DNA of 64,000 nucleotides from Eumeta japonica (Eukaryota > Arthropoda > Insecta > Lepidoptera > Psychidae). Position 1 is the first letter of the stretch, and every line of letters begins with the position of its first letter. The stretch lies in assembly GCA_005406025.1 (NCBI GenBank), contig BGZK01000005.1, forward strand, positions 1,364,001 through 1,428,000, read 5' to 3'. Below are positions 1 through 12,676 of this stretch, in pieces. Below the pieces are notes generated by a model. That model saw nothing but the letters and a program-made list of their open reading frames with translations. It was not told the DNA's origin and did not search any database. A program made the translations under genes and the position numbers.

Positions 1-1110
1 GAACAGATAGATACAAACAAATTATTTGTATGAATAACAAATACATAAACAGATACAGACAGAAGGACAACGTAGTCTAAACAGTGACATTCCGTTTTGA
101 CTTTTATACTTAGTCGGCTAGTCTAATGTACTGACAATCTAAAACCTTGTTTGATATCCGACGTTCTCAGACGACTTTTATTTTGATTAACGCCCAAGGA
201 CTTTTCCAGTACCTATCCATTTCTTACAACTACAAAAGAGAATTCCCTTAACTATTAACAGACAGACATGAATATACACATTCAAAGATGTACAAGATAT
301 CTCATATTTGGAATACAAGATATAAAATTCTTTTAAATGATTGAACATATAAGATATTTTTAGCAATTGCATTTCAAATACAAGACACGAAAAACGTATG
401 TTAAGGCTGATGTTTTTTTACAGGATATTTTTTTTTTGTACATATATTTACGTGTCTTACAAACAAGACGTTCTTCAAAATTTTATACGAGACTCGTGTG
501 AACGTCAAAGTATTTGTTCACTCATTTTTTCTTTGATGTGCTCACATTATCTTTCAGACGAAAAATAAGTATAGCCCACACAAAAATGAACTCGTGGTAT
601 ATTTGAGAAACATTTTTTTTTAATATAATGCCTGTTGTATTTCTTTTTAACTGAATAAATCATATATTTAAGACTGGAAAAATGACAAGAGAATCGATAA
701 ACGAACGTGTGTTGTTTATAGTTTTATAGTTAAGACTAATAAAAACATCATTGCTTGATTGCAAGGTAACTAGGAGATAAGTGTTACACATAGCCGCGCT
801 CTTAATGATAATTTGTAAATAAATATGTTATTTTGACTTGTAAACGGATTTATGTTAAGATTTTTTTTGTGTTTTATTGTATTTTGTGTGCTTAGTAAAT
901 AATTTGAATGTTTGTCTTATTATTACCCGGGTAGGGATTAATTGTAAGGAATTACATGTTTTGTTTATTTTGCCTTTGCATGTATTTATTGCGTTTTAAA
1001 ATATTTCTTGTTTTGCTTATTTTCATTGTTTTTTGTCGTATATTATATTTTGTCGTATTTAATCATAAATACGAAATCTTTGTGATGCGCATATGTGTTG
1101 TATGTAAAAT
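1..1110. other. AT-rich noncoding stretch
   Basis: AT-rich sequence with many T and A runs. I see no credible reading frame, RNA gene or recognisable repeat. Confidence 0.6.
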
Positions 1111-1787
1111 TGTGCCTTGACGGGAGGACCAATCAGAAGCCAAAAATCGTGGCGGTCGTTATGGTACGACCGTGAACCGGTCTACCGAGCGCATGTGATG
1201 CTCATGCGTAGAGTTGACTCCCGGCAGCGGCCCGCGGCGCACGCCTCGGCGTGGCGCAGCGGGACCGGACGCCAGCTCACCAGGATCGTCACGTCTCCCG
1301 CGAGTGCGAGTACAACCACCGCATACACCTCCGGCACAAGCCGTCGAGGACGTGCCCGACGCCCACGGGGGCCAACGCAGGCCGTCCTGTGCGCGTGTGT
1401 GCTGCCGAACACGCGCGCCGTGCGCCGCGCTTCGCGCCGCGCCCCGGGCCGGCCTGCATATTTTGTGACTACCCTCAATTTATTGAGATCCCGGATAAAC
1501 ATCACCGCACCAAAGCTGATGTCGCCGCATTTTAATTTATTAAAATGCAGGCGGCTCAGCACCGCGGCCACCTCGCAAGTGCAGAATGCACTGGTACGGC
1601 CGCCCCCGGCGCTTACCGGACGCTGAAGTGTCCGACGCGCCGCGCGCCTACCACGCTGCGGACGGCGGGCGCCTACCCGGACATCGTGGGAACAATTATT
1701 CTAATTGTGAACCGATGCTTCGGGGGGCCCCTCGTCGATCGGAAAGACGACCCAGACGAGGGCCGGAGCGAGAAGAAGAGGACACCG

Positions 1788-2700
1788 GCTCGCTGACGCA
1801 TGCGTAGCCGAGCCGTGCCCCCGCCCTCGTCAACCACCACTCCGCAACCCGGTGCCCCCCCCACCCGCCGCTGAGCGCATGCTCAATGACGCGCGCGCCC
1901 GCGGGTGGCCCTGCGTAGGCACCGGATTGAAGATGGAAGACCGAAGAAGACCAATCGAAGAAAGAAGAAGGAGGAAGAAGAAGATGGGTGGTGATCGAAG
2001 AACGAAGAAGAGGAGAAGGACGCAGCTCGCTGACACGTACTGCCCTGGCTGCCGCCGTCCGACGCGTGGATAGCCTGATCAGCGGTCGGCAGGCGCGCTC
2101 GGTTAGATCTACGCCAACGCGGGTCACCGATGCGTGCCGCCTTGATCCGGTCGGCGTCCACCAGCGTCCGGCCACCGGCGGTCGGCTGCGTGTGCAGCCT
2201 GTTCCGCGCCTCCCTCCCGCCCTCGGACACTACCTCCTCACAACCCGGTGCCCCCACCACCTGACGCTGAGCGCATGTGCGGTAACGCGCGCGCCCGTGG
2301 GTGGTCCAGCGTAGGCACCGGATCGACACCACGACAAGGGCTAGAGAGAAAAGAAGAGGTTGAAGGACACGGCTCGCTGACACGTACTGCCCTGGCTGCT
2401 GCCGTCCGACGCGTGGATAGCTTGATCAGCGGTCGGTAGGCGCGCTCGGTCAGATCTACGCCAACGCGGGTCACCGATGCGTGCCGCCTTGATCCGGTCG
2501 GCGTCCACCAGCGTCCGACCACCGGCGGTCGGCTGCGTGTCTAGCAGCTGTGCCTCCCTCCCCTCGTCGAGCACCAACTTACGCCGGAGCCCTCCACCTG
2601 CCGGCGCCTGCGCAATGACCGCGCGCCCGCGTGGGTCGGCGACTGGGCTCCGGCAGATGTCAATCAATGGATCCACCAGAGACGGACCATTGCCACCTGA
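1788..2700. repeat. Tandem repeat, about 347-bp period, three partial units
   Basis: The block starting at 2025 (GCTCGCTGACACGTACTGCC) recurs at 2372, giving a 347-bp period. Over about 170 bases the two copies differ at roughly five positions, all C/T or G/A changes. A second sub-block containing 'CTGAGCGCATG' and 'GCGTAGGCACCGGAT' occurs near 1870-1927 and 2270-2325, and a more decayed version near 2570-2640. The first unit, from 1788, has the GCTCGCTGAC start but lacks most of the first sub-block. The array lies inside the GC-rich island. Confidence 0.8.
1926..2020 (+). repeat. Purine-rich GAA/GAAGA tract
   Basis: About 95 bases are nearly all purine on the + strand, built of GAAGAA, GAAGG and GATCGAAG words. 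The tract lies inside the first unit of the tandem array and is replaced by a shorter purine stretch in the second unit (about 2337-2368). Confidence 0.7.
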
Positions 2701-2702
2701 GC

Positions 2703-2724
2703 CGTCGGGGTCGTGTCCCCGACG
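2703..2724. repeat. Short GC-rich hairpin
   Basis: Arms CGTCGGGG (2703-2710) and CCCCGACG (2717-2724) pair perfectly over 8 bp around a 6-base loop, near the right edge of the GC-rich island. Its function is unknown. Confidence 0.6.
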
Positions 2725-2830
2725 AGAAGACGCCCGGGCATGAGGCAACAATAAGTCCTCCGTCCCGCACCTGCACCCTGAAAATCGAGGGTGTGGAAGA
2801 TCCACCGAAGCGAAGCTCATGCGTAAAATA

Positions 2831-5035
2831 TGAAACGTGCATGGGCCATGCTCCCGCGATCAAAATGTATGCAACTCATATGCGCAGGCGGATGCGCCAT
2901 CTATGAATTGCAGTGGAATCGGTGCATCCGTCGCAGTTGTACTCCGACCGCCAATTGTGAAGCTCGTGCTGCAATAAACAAATCTGAACAACTAAATACT
3001 ATCCATCATTTTGCTCACACACCGCAAGAATCCGTATTGCGTGGCGACTGAAGGAAATCCGGAAGTGCGGGCGCACGCGGCGGTGCTGAAATCGCAGTTA
3101 CAATAAGATTTTTTTAAATATAAATGAATGGTTTATAAGAATGCTATTTATGCTAATTAATGCTAGGTATACATAACAAAATAAACTCGTTGCCTTTAAA
3201 AATCCCTTCCATTGTTTGGGTAGAAAGAGACGGCGAATCTTCGGCGTACGCGCGGAAAAAGGATGGAAGAAAAAGAAGTAGTACATGCCTATTTGAAAGT
3301 GGCCGAACAGAAAAAAAAAATACAACAATATAAAACACAACGTATTAAATTTATGAAGTAATGGACAGTTGTATAGTAAATTATTTTAAGTGGAATATTG
3401 ACATGCGCGCGAGTGGTTTGCAAGAAGGCACGGACGTGATTAAATTAAAAAAAAGCCGACTGGCTAATTCTCAGCGCCCCTCTTATCGTACAAGAGCCTA
3501 TCAAATCTCTCTGGATCCGATATTTATTCTATGGCGACGACTTGGATCCACACACGTGACTAACTCGCGACGAGCATTGGTGAATAAATAAACACCCACT
3601 CTGTACAGTCTATTGTGATATAAAATATACTCCCATTATTTTGAGAGTCGAACGATCGCGACGCGCGCTCACAGAGGGCGCGCGGGCGAAGGATAAGAAA
3701 ATCAACGTCATTATTTAGAAAACGCCGGCGTCCCTCGTTATATATTCAAGGCGCATAAAGTGCGGGGGTGTCCGGAGATTTATCTCGGGATTTCCCCGGG
3801 GGTCGGAGGAACCGCCGCCCACGCGCCATATTGACATGACGAGTTTTTTTTTCCTCTCCGGGCGGGCTGTTTTCTGCGGGCGCGCCCACGGATTTTGGCG
3901 CTTTCGTTTCGCGCTTATCGGGATATTTCTTCCAATTATTGCCACGTCCTCTTATTCCGAAGTTCGATTTCGGCACATTTGCGTAATAAAGAAAAAAAAA
4001 TTATGGGTTCGGTACCGCGTTGTCTTACGAGATTTAGATGATGTTTTAAGCGAGTTGTATTCGTCTTTGTTACAGTTTAGTATAGAAAGAGTTTTTCTTT
4101 CGTTAGAGTCGTATAATCGCCTCGCTGGACAGATAGTTCGTGTACGACGCGACTTCATCGGTATTATTTTGATCGTTAACTTCTTATACGGAATTAAAGT
4201 CGTAGGTAGACGCAAAACGAAAACGGTTTTGAGTCTTGATCTTCATCCTGCTTCAGTTAGTGTGGCTTCTGATTCTGTTTTTTTTTAGTATATAAAGTAA
4301 GTAATCATATAGCTTACAGGACTCAATTGAAGATAGGTTCATTGGCCGCATTACGAAGAAATAACCAACAGTTAAACACAAAAAAACGTTCAGGTAGCCC
4401 GCGCAGCATTTAGTGCTGACAAAGTACGAATGGTACTTATCTTAAAAACCAGTCAATATACCCCAATAAAGTCTTAAGGTCGCCTCGGCCGTTAACCTTT
4501 CAAAGCTCTGAAGGTCGGTAATTAATTCTCTGATTGTCAGCGTAAATACCGGTTTTCTTCTAAATGTCAGAACAATTATACCAGAAGATAGGCATATTTA
4601 AAACGTCAATGACTAATTTATCTTGTGACGCTTCCTTTATATAAGTAACTAAAGTATTTTTTTTTTTGGAAACGCAACCCCTAGACGCTATTGAATCAAT
4701 CAGAAGTCTCTAAAATTAACGTCCAAACGCTGTAATTTAAAACAGAAAGGTTGCGGGAAGACGTGGTTGAATAGAGGGAAGATCAAAAATATGAAAAAAC
4801 GTGGAGGTTTAAGTTTCAGGCAGATATTAAAGCTTCAAACAGATCCTCTCTATATGTATAAATGAATTCTGTGGGGACTATATCCTTGTAATTGTCTGAG
4901 GAAAATGTGATGCTAATATAATATAATTTTTCTATTTCGACACATTAAATCAAATAATTTTCACTTTAGAAAAAATAACAGAACCTGGACAGGTTCATAG
5001 ATAATTCTTCAATAGTTTGGGTGTAATAGTTTATA
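2831..5035. other. Noncoding stretch with a GC-richer patch at 3650-3930
   Basis: Mostly AT-rich. A moderately GC-rich patch lies at about 3650-3930. A frame of 150 codons (+ 3836-4288) runs out of this patch, but it has an unlikely start rich in Phe, no recognisable domain and no exon-like splice signals, so I do not call it a gene. Confidence 0.45.
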
Positions 5036-5039
5036 CAAA

Positions 5040-5360
5040 TAATTTTAGTCATATCTATATCGGTGAGAGGTCCTCGTGAACTGTAGTCAATGTGGATGTG
5101 CCACAGGGTTCAGTTCCATTTTTTTTTAGTTTATATTAAACACCCACAATACCCTGTTGTGAGTGAGCATGAGATTATACTATATGTTGATGATACTTTC
5201 TTACTTTTTAAGATTAATATGCAACAACCGGATTTTAACGAAGCAAACAGTACCATTTATTGAATAATTGAGTGATTTACTGTTAATACAAATTTTATCA
5301 ATTAAAAGGAAACAAAACAATTAAATTTCAGTTTTCTAATACTAAATTGGTAAATGCCAC
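5040..5360 (+). pseudogene. CR1-like LINE reverse transcriptase remnant
   Basis: Reading across frameshifts gives the conserved reverse transcriptase box VPQGS (5098-5112), then the catalytic YVDD box (5183-5194), then residues resembling the 'NEANSTI ... VNT' region that follows it in CR1/jockey-type LINEs, and further on KQLNFSF (near 5313-5335). The reading frame changes between VPQGS and YVDD and there are stops, so the copy is dead. It is a short internal piece of ORF2. The family assignment within non-LTR elements is inferred from similarity to the better preserved minus-strand copy at 20.5-22.1 kb. Confidence 0.75.
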
Positions 5361-7170
5361 GTAGTAGACAAGAATGAGATACTGATGCAGTCAAAATTTG
5401 GTGGCTGGCAGATGAAAGCACCGCGAGAATAGTTTATTCCGGTTCCTGTCATAGTCTTACGACCAATTATAGGGTCAGCAGCTGCAGAAGCGAGCTATTC
5501 TCGTCACTTATAATTTGAGATCAAAAGCATCTCTAGGAGAAAAATCAAAAGAAAAAATATTATTTTGACTGTACCTTCACAATCTCATCAAGCGGATCTC
5601 GTCGGTTTGCAGACGATCTTCTGCAGGTTGACTGAAGAATGAAGAGCTGCTCGGCGGTGAAGTCTATCGTGTGGCCGATAAGCCTTATCGAGGTAGAGTC
5701 GTTTATAGGGAGAAGAAACAGAAAAGAAGAATAACTTGTGAGAACCACGAAGAGACCGCCCGTTTAGTTATCGGCGTCCCACTATGCTTCTGCGATTCGT
5801 TTTGGTATAACCGGAAGGTTGATGGGACCATGTGAAGTGCTAGGATGTATCGTTACAATATAGGTACGAAAATCTAGTATACGTTCAGATAAATATAAAA
5901 TCGTTTCAGTAAAAGAACGATGTTTTCATAATATTAACACTAAACTTAAGAATTACCTTGCCACTTATAAAACTCGACTTAGCAAAGTAGGGCTAACCGT
6001 TTAAGGGGCAATGTGTGCGGTTTTATTATAAGGTCTCAAATTAAAAGTTTGCCATTTTATAAACTTAAAAATTTAATTTAAAAAAGTTATACGGCAGGGG
6101 CTATTATGCCGTATGTGAATATATTAATTTTAAAAAACCCATGAGATTGAACTGTTCAGCGATCAGATTATTTCTTTTTAAGTATTCTATTATTAACTGT
6201 TCAATGTTTTGTATTCTTGTGTAAAAAGCAACCCTTCAGTTTCTTGTCTATTTTTTTTTCAGTCTTAATAAACCATTCCAAATAAATGGATGGTGTATTA
6301 ACGTCTAATTTTATTATCTCCAAAATAATGACATTTTTGATTTGATTAATATAAATAACAGATGTTCTAGAAATTCAAGTTCCAAACACGTTTTTCTTTT
6401 ATAATATAACGATAAGAATGACCCTTCACATTATTGAAAATTGTTCTGCTGGATCCATGACAGCTTAACCCTTCTCAACGCCCACGAAAACATCAAGGAA
6501 ACGTAACAGGTTTCTTGAAATGAAGAGCCGCCTTTCAAATGTTAAGATATTGAAGTAGTTTAGAATAATATTTCGAAGCTTATTTCGTACGGTATTAGTG
6601 ACTTAATGGTACTTTGGAACCAGTGGCACTTGCGAATGGTTCGACTTCGTAAAAGGCCATCTACTAAATATTATAAGCATTGTCAAAAAGGTAACCACCG
6701 TATGTCAACCCCAATAGTGGCATTGACTTCAGACTGAAGTAACTGTTTGTCGAAGTTAAACTTCTTTAGGGGCATTCTGTACCTTTTTAATTTTCATCCC
6801 AAAACAATACCTTCCTCTTTTATACCGAGCTATGTTGGTTTTAATAACGTTTATCGATAATTATTCTAACAATTATTAGCCGTTCGCTCGGCTTCACAGG
6901 TGCCGTGATATTTTTCTAAAGAAAGTTTTGTCTTTGAATCGTAATACCGATTTCGATGTATTACTATTTAACTACGAAATCACTTATTGATTCTCACGTT
7001 AGTCATACCATCTACCACAACCCATAACAAGAAATGTTCGCTTCAAATGCGGACGAAGATTAACGCACTCGTAGGTAAGTAAATATATTCATCCAGTTCG
7101 AAGAATCGCTGAGAAAATATGCACATATTTATATTGAAAATTTTCACCTGAACACGGATAGTTTCGAGTT
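5361..7170. other. AT-rich noncoding stretch
   Basis: I see no gene, RNA or clear repeat here. A short minus-strand frame at 5560-5748 has no recognisable features. Confidence 0.5.
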
Positions 7171-7174
7171 ATCC

Positions 7175-7375
7175 GTTTCGCTACAACTCGGCGCACGATG
7201 GCGCTGGCAACTTGTCCACCGTTCGACAGATAATCATAAAAATTTGGACACGCAGGTTTTTTAACAGGGACAACGTTTTAATCCTATCCATTTTGCTAGA
7301 ACTCCCCACAATACTGCGCTACGGCGTAGCAGCTTTTGCGACATTCAACAAATTGCCATGAAAATTTGGATGTTT
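7175..7375. repeat. Diverged direct duplication
   Basis: Two adjacent blocks share the ordered words ATCCGTTTCGCTACAACTC / ATCCATTTTGCTAGAACTC, then 'GCGCTGGC / GCGCTACGGC', then 'CATAAAAATTTGGACA / CATGAAAATTTGGATG'. The period is about 116 bp and the copies have diverged clearly. Confidence 0.55.
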
Positions 7376-7514
7376 AATATGCCGGTTAAATTAGAAAATT
7401 TTCATTAATTAGTCATTGATGATCCCCGAAAATTGTGACGATTGTCACTGAATTTTTGACTTACAATTTTAGCATCCATATCAACCACCGGATTTGATAT
7501 AAATAAAATCGCTC

Positions 7515-7810
7515 AAGAGCATGTCGGACCATGCTCAATGTAGGGTTCCGAAGCCGTCACTACAAAGAAATAGACTATTTATATGAAAAAAAAAACCGAA
7601 CAAAACACGATTCTTGTACGGGAATCCTCTTTGATATTTAACTTTATTTTTTTTTTTAGTATTGTTATAGCAGCCACTCTAATACTCAATCGGTGAATAT
7701 TTCAAGTGTCTAGCTATTACTATTCAAGAGATAGAGCCCTGTGACGGACAGACAACGGAGTCTCAGTAATAGGGTCCCGTTGGCGCTCTTTGGGTACCGC
7801 ACCCTGAAAA
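7515..7810 (+). repeat. Lepidopteran interspersed repeat (GACAGACGGACAACG family)
   Basis: Contains in order a 'TAGGGTTCCG' start, a T-run followed by 'AGTATTGTTATAGCAGCCAC', 'GTGAATATTTCAAGTGTCTAGCT', 'GACGGACAGACAACGGAGTC', 'AGGGTCCCGT' and 'GGGTACCGCACCCTGAAAA'. I recognise this order from a repeat that is very common in moth and butterfly genomes. Related copies are at 22920-23180 and, in reverse, 57426-57912. No coding capacity is visible. Confidence 0.65.
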
Positions 7811-8807
7811 TAACGATATTCATTTTATTTCCACGTGAACGGAGCAGCAGGCATATATTTTACGCGAACGCCATCTAACGGAAAGAGCAGAAGAATAACT
7901 GCTAGGGGAGCTGGTTTTATCAATAGATACTTTAAAATAGTAAAAATATTTTTTTTAAATTAAAGATATTTGAGTAAAACTACTTTGTGTATATTAGAAA
8001 CTTTGAAAGAATACATGACAACGATTTCTAAAATTTTCAAATTTTCATCTCTGTGTATTTCTGTGCATTTGTATGAAATTCTGTTTGATATAATTAATGC
8101 TCCGAAGTAAGATATAGGATTATTTTTCACCCGTTTTGCTGCTATTATTCTTTTTTCTTATTTATATTTTCAACAGAAACGGAATCTACATCGAGACCGA
8201 AATTGCAATGAAAAGCGGAACCGGCATTGATAATGGAAGCAGAGTGATTGTTGCGAAAGCCATGCGCGGAAGCTAGTCTTAAAATAGCTCCGCTCGAGAA
8301 AAGCCGCGAGCGGCAGCTAGTGAGGAGTTTGCGAAAGACAAATAATTCGATAACGCTGCAACTCGACATAATAAAGCCGCAAGCAAATTGGGCCAACTTC
8401 GCCGTGCTTAAATATTTCTAGCGTAATATATTCGCTGTAACTCCGAAAACTCGGTCTGTGTTTGCGTTTACTGAAATTTCATGGTTCGCAGCATAATGAA
8501 GGTAATATGAGCAAACAGGCAAATATTTGAGGATATGAAACTCCGTCCCCTTCGTCATATCCTTAATAGTTTCATTAAGGGCCTTCCGCGAAATGAAACT
8601 TTGTGTAATACATCACGCCTCGCATTTGTATTGAGCGAGAAAGGGCTAATGTATTCTGTTATGACATCAATACATTCGTAGATTTAATGTCAAATACAGT
8701 ACAAATTTGTTAGCGGTAACACAGAAAAGCTTGAAACCGCTATTCTTACACGCTTTTGACATTTCGGTAATGAAAGACGCTGAAAGCTACAAAATATAAA
8801 ATAAACA
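7811..8807. other. Noncoding stretch
   Basis: AT-rich. A minus-strand frame at 8145-8396 (83 codons) shows no domain or splice support and is probably chance. Confidence 0.5.
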
Positions 8808-9072
8808 TTGCGGCGGTGTCTCGTTGGTTAAGAGTGTCGTCTTGGAACTAGAAGGTTTTGAATTCGATTCTGACTACAAATGAATTTGCAGTTGAGTTTC
8901 CGAGTCGAATTGAATGATTCGCACCGTGCTTCCGGGAGCATGTTAAGCTGTGGGTCCCGGACGTCGTATTGCAATAATGATAACTATAATTAGAAACTCC
9001 CAGCCCGCACTGGCCCAATGTGGAGGGCCCCTCAATCCTAAATAAAAAGATTGTGGGAAATTACATCTGAGT
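8808..9072 (+). mobile_element. tRNA-headed SINE, copy 1
   Basis: The 5' part resembles a tRNA gene promoter: an A-box-like 'TCGTTGGTTAAGAG' and a B-box-like 'TTTTGAATTCGATTC'. It is followed by the family core (a GCACCGTGCTTCCGGGAGCA-like block, 'GTTAAGCTGTGGGTCCCGGA') and the tail 'CAGCCCGCACTGGCCCAATG ... AAAAAGATTGTGGG'. At least nine other partial copies occur in the window. It is a non-autonomous retroelement that would depend on a partner LINE. Confidence 0.75.
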
Positions 9073-10540
9073 AGAAAGCGATGTACATCTGACAATGTAT
9101 GTAAAGTAAACAACTATAGATGAGACACTAGTCGCATATACGCTTAGCATACGCTAAAACCGCTAATCATTATTGTTCGTGTTTCATCCAGGAACATGTG
9201 CGAAGTATGAGTTTTTAATCGTACTTTCTTAATTCTAGTATCAAGAAACTTCAGTTACCTCGATTTTCACCTCGCTCGCAATACAGAACTCAATTCAGAA
9301 CCAATTGCGAAAACCTCAAACCTAATTTTAACTCCAATTTTATTGTTATCTGAAATGTGTTTATTTAATCCATTTAAATAAAATACTTGTTTCCACAGTT
9401 TTAGTGTTTAATGCAGAAACTTATATATAGAACCATACATAGTGACTAACTTCTATCCAATTTGACAACTATGATTTGCCCGTTCTCTATTCCGGATGTT
9501 GTCGTATACATTGTTTTCCATTACAGCAATCCGATTTGAATAATTCAAACTTCCGCAATAAAATACTACATCAGTGTGTAATAATTACACAAATACTATT
9601 TAAACATTGCAAGGCACTTAAATTTTGAATTTTTTTTTTCTGTGTCCAATTTCAGTCTGAAATCCTTAGACGAAATTTAGCGAGCCGTGTATACCGACCG
9701 CTTCGTCCGCTGTCGATGCGGTACTACTACTATACGCATAGGAAATTCGTTCGGCACTTCGACCGCAATTTCAGCGGTGCGAGTTGCGGTGCAAAATGAG
9801 AAAAGTTCCGAAGCCGAAACGAGTTCCTAAAAGCTTCCATACCCAACGATTTTTTTTTCATATCTCACAGTCATCGGACGGCAAATTCACGCTGAAAATG
9901 GTGCAAAGCGAATCGAGCATGTGTTACGATTAAGGTGATTTGTATGTCCTTAAGATCAGCAGGACCCTAGACTAGGTTTTGTGCAAAGTTTGAAATGCAC
10001 TTTGCCATATTAAAACCTCGATCTTTAAACGGTTTTTTGGAATTATTGAAATACAAAAAAGGAAAATTTCGCCATGTTCAAGTTGAGCTCAGTATTTTTT
10101 TTATTATTTATGTGTTTAAGTTAATTGCTTATATAGCAAAAGATTAAAGTAAAGGAAATGAATAGAACACAAAAAAGTTGTAAATTATGAAAAAAAAATA
10201 CGCGCCTACGCATGTCACCAAGTATGTTACAATATAATAACACGTGATACGAAACTTGTTTACGGTTTTGGACCATTTTAGACCATATTCAATTATAATT
10301 GAATTCATCAGTTTTTTTCTGATCCTACAATCCGGAGTCTGTTAGCAGTACTGTAAATCTATCCTCTCTGAAAATTAAATATAGTATTTATATGTTACTA
10401 GCTCAAGTAAAGTATGTTAAATGAAGAATTTTTATTTTGATTTATTAATTTATACGTAATTGAGATAATGCAGTAGTAGGCTATTTTGAAGTATATATCT
10501 AGCTGAACACAAATTAACTTTAACTTAACCGTTGACTTAT
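9073..10540. other. AT-rich noncoding stretch
   Basis: I recognise no gene or RNA. A slightly GC-richer stretch at about 9660-9800 has no conserved feature I can name. Confidence 0.5.
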
Positions 10541-10546
10541 GACCTC

Positions 10547-10850
10547 CTACAGTAGGAGCTCAGGGATAAAGGGCGTTGCTTTCGAATCGAGAAGTATTAG
10601 CTTTGATCCTGATTACGAGGGCTCCGACCAACGACACCTTAACTTAAATGAATTATTCTACACGCTCCGTCCTTGGGAAAGCGCACTAAGCCGTCGGCCA
10701 CGGACTTTGTCACCGCATCTATGACGATGGTCGTTTGCACCCCCAATCCCCGCTAGATCAGCTTAAGGCATTCCCTCTCTCAATCCAAAATTAAAAAATT
10801 GTAGTGGGGTGTGCCTGAGCAGTGGATCGATTGAGACCTTATACAACAAA
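10547..10850 (+). mobile_element. tRNA-headed SINE, copy 2
   Basis: Same architecture as the copy at 8808: a degenerate tRNA-like head ('GGAGCTCAGGGATAAAGGGC', 'TTTGATCCTGATTACGAGGG'), then the core 'CGCTCCGTCCTTGGGAAAGC', 'CACTAAGCCGTCGG', and the tail ending 'TTGTAGTGGGGTGTG'. The 61-codon open frame inside it is a by-product of the repeat. Confidence 0.75.
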
Positions 10851-12654
10851 CTAATCTGAATTTTAATCCCAAATCTTAATTGAGTGCAACTCCATCTAAA
10901 ATTAAAGAAGAATTGTAATTACATTGTTATAATAATTTATAATTATACGAAATAACTCGATTAGTTATTTCCTTACTAAGTCTCAAAACAACAAGATAAA
11001 CGTACGAATAGTTATATTTTTGAACACGAAAACTTCTGGGGGTCGCCTGCGGTGTCAACAACTTTCTAGAATTTGTCCTTATACTTATATATATTATATT
11101 TTACATATTTTAGAAAGTTTTAGTTGAAATAGGGATAACAAGAAAAAAATGGATAGGATATAAGTAGATCTGATTTGTCTATTGCGAAGCTCAAATTCAT
11201 GTTCATTTTATATACATAGTTATATAGATAATTTATATCTACTTAAATTAATGTTGATATATGATATCTCAATTTTGATAACATTAATATATAGAGATTT
11301 AAGTTTTACATTACACAGACTGATTTTGCCACGTTATTATGAAATTACACCTTTTTTCTTTGTACCTCTGTTCAGGATAAATATAAAAGCGATCGACTTT
11401 AAATAGATTTCCCAACTTAAAACTTTAAACACAGATTAAAATTAAATAAAAATACAATATTAGCTCGTTTTCTTGTGCGTCCCTTTTTCGTTTATTTTAT
11501 ATAATTTTCTCAAAACATCCTAGATCGAAGGGTTGAAGTACAAAAGAGAGCGTAAGGGAAAAAATCTAACACTAAAAAGTGAAAAATAGTACGTTATACA
11601 TTAAGAAAGGAAAGTGAGCAATTATGATTGAGGGTCTCGAACCGCACTGGGAATTTTCCTGAGTGACTATCCCAGACTTATAAATAAAATAAATAACCAA
11701 TTTATCAATTGAATCTCATATTGAAATTACCACAATAACTAAAGTGTTTTGTAACTAAGGCAAGAGCTGATCCAACCCTCGAGCAAGGGATGGTCACGTA
11801 GTCGTGGTTAAGGCAGAACAAGCTCCAATCCAGTTACCATAATAAGACAAAAATTCACTGTAAAGGGCTCGTGACTACCATGATCGTCCTCCTTCCTCAA
11901 AACCACCACGGATCTAGGGACACTTGGACTTCAATGCCAAAAAATATGAGCCAGATGCTTATGTTTTCTCAATTTTTCTCTACAAAATAAGACAAGAATT
12001 AAACAATGCGAGTGCTTGCAAACTTTACTTTAGTAGCAGGAGTATACATTTTCAGTTAACTTTGTTACAGATATTAAAACTAAATTTTAAAGAAAAAAAA
12101 TCATGCTAGACCTCAATAGTATACCCTGGGATAGGAATTCTGATTTAAAAAGAGATCGCCCCATAAAAAAAAATGAAGGAATTCTATGCGCACATGGACA
12201 GAGCCGCGAGCATAGCTAGTTCAGTATTAATATTTTTTTTATTTATGAATAATACGAGTACGCTGTTTCCGAACACTGGCCACTTTTAATTTAAATATTT
12301 TCTACTTGGCGACAAATACGAGCTTCAATTGGCAAATAAGGAAATTACGCAAACGACTACAATTATACGAAACGTTACCTTCATCCAAGAAAAGCCCTTA
12401 GTTACTCTCAAGGGTTTTCAGAAAAGGCTTGGAAAGTTTCGTTTGATTCCGACGAAGACGTAAAATCTTCAGTTTCGCTATTACTCGTAGATGCCCCGGC
12501 CCGCTCAAATAAATTTTATGATTGTATAAATTTATTTTCAATATTTCTCAACAAATAAACTAGCGCCAAAAAAACAATGTACATTTGTTTTTATAAATCT
12601 ATTCTAATAAATGTACAGAAAAAGCAAGTAGTCAGTATAATTTTTCAAACTAAG
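10851..12654. other. AT-rich noncoding stretch
   Basis: Short chance frames only (for example + 11182-11406 and + 11924-12109). Nothing recognised. Confidence 0.5.
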
Positions 12655-12676
12655 ATATATATATATATATATATAT
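12655..12676. repeat. (AT)11 microsatellite
   Basis: Uninterrupted AT dinucleotide run. Confidence 0.9.

Larger units (their letters stand above)
1117..2830. other. GC-rich island of unknown nature
   Basis: About 1.7 kb whose base composition contrasts sharply with the AT-rich surroundings; it is dense in CpG. Several overlapping frames stay open on both strands (for example + 1117-1626, - 1883-2383), as expected of GC-rich DNA where stop codons are rare, and none shows a domain I recognise. The right half contains a tandem repeat (separate entry). Candidates are the 5' part of a GC-rich retroelement, a CpG-rich promoter or 5' exon of some gene, or a foreign insertion. The sequence alone does not decide between them. 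Confidence 0.6.

Noticed and set aside
1117..2383. Long overlapping open frames on both strands in the GC-rich island
   Set aside because: Stop codons are rare in GC-rich DNA, frames overlap in several phases, compositions are Arg/Pro/Ala-biased and no domain is recognisable.
3836..4288. 150-codon + frame
   Set aside because: Phe-rich start, crosses a composition boundary, no domain, no splice or promoter context.
8808..8880. tRNA gene suggested by A- and B-box-like words
   Set aside because: No cloverleaf can be completed, and the same head recurs in a SINE family with a conserved non-tRNA tail.
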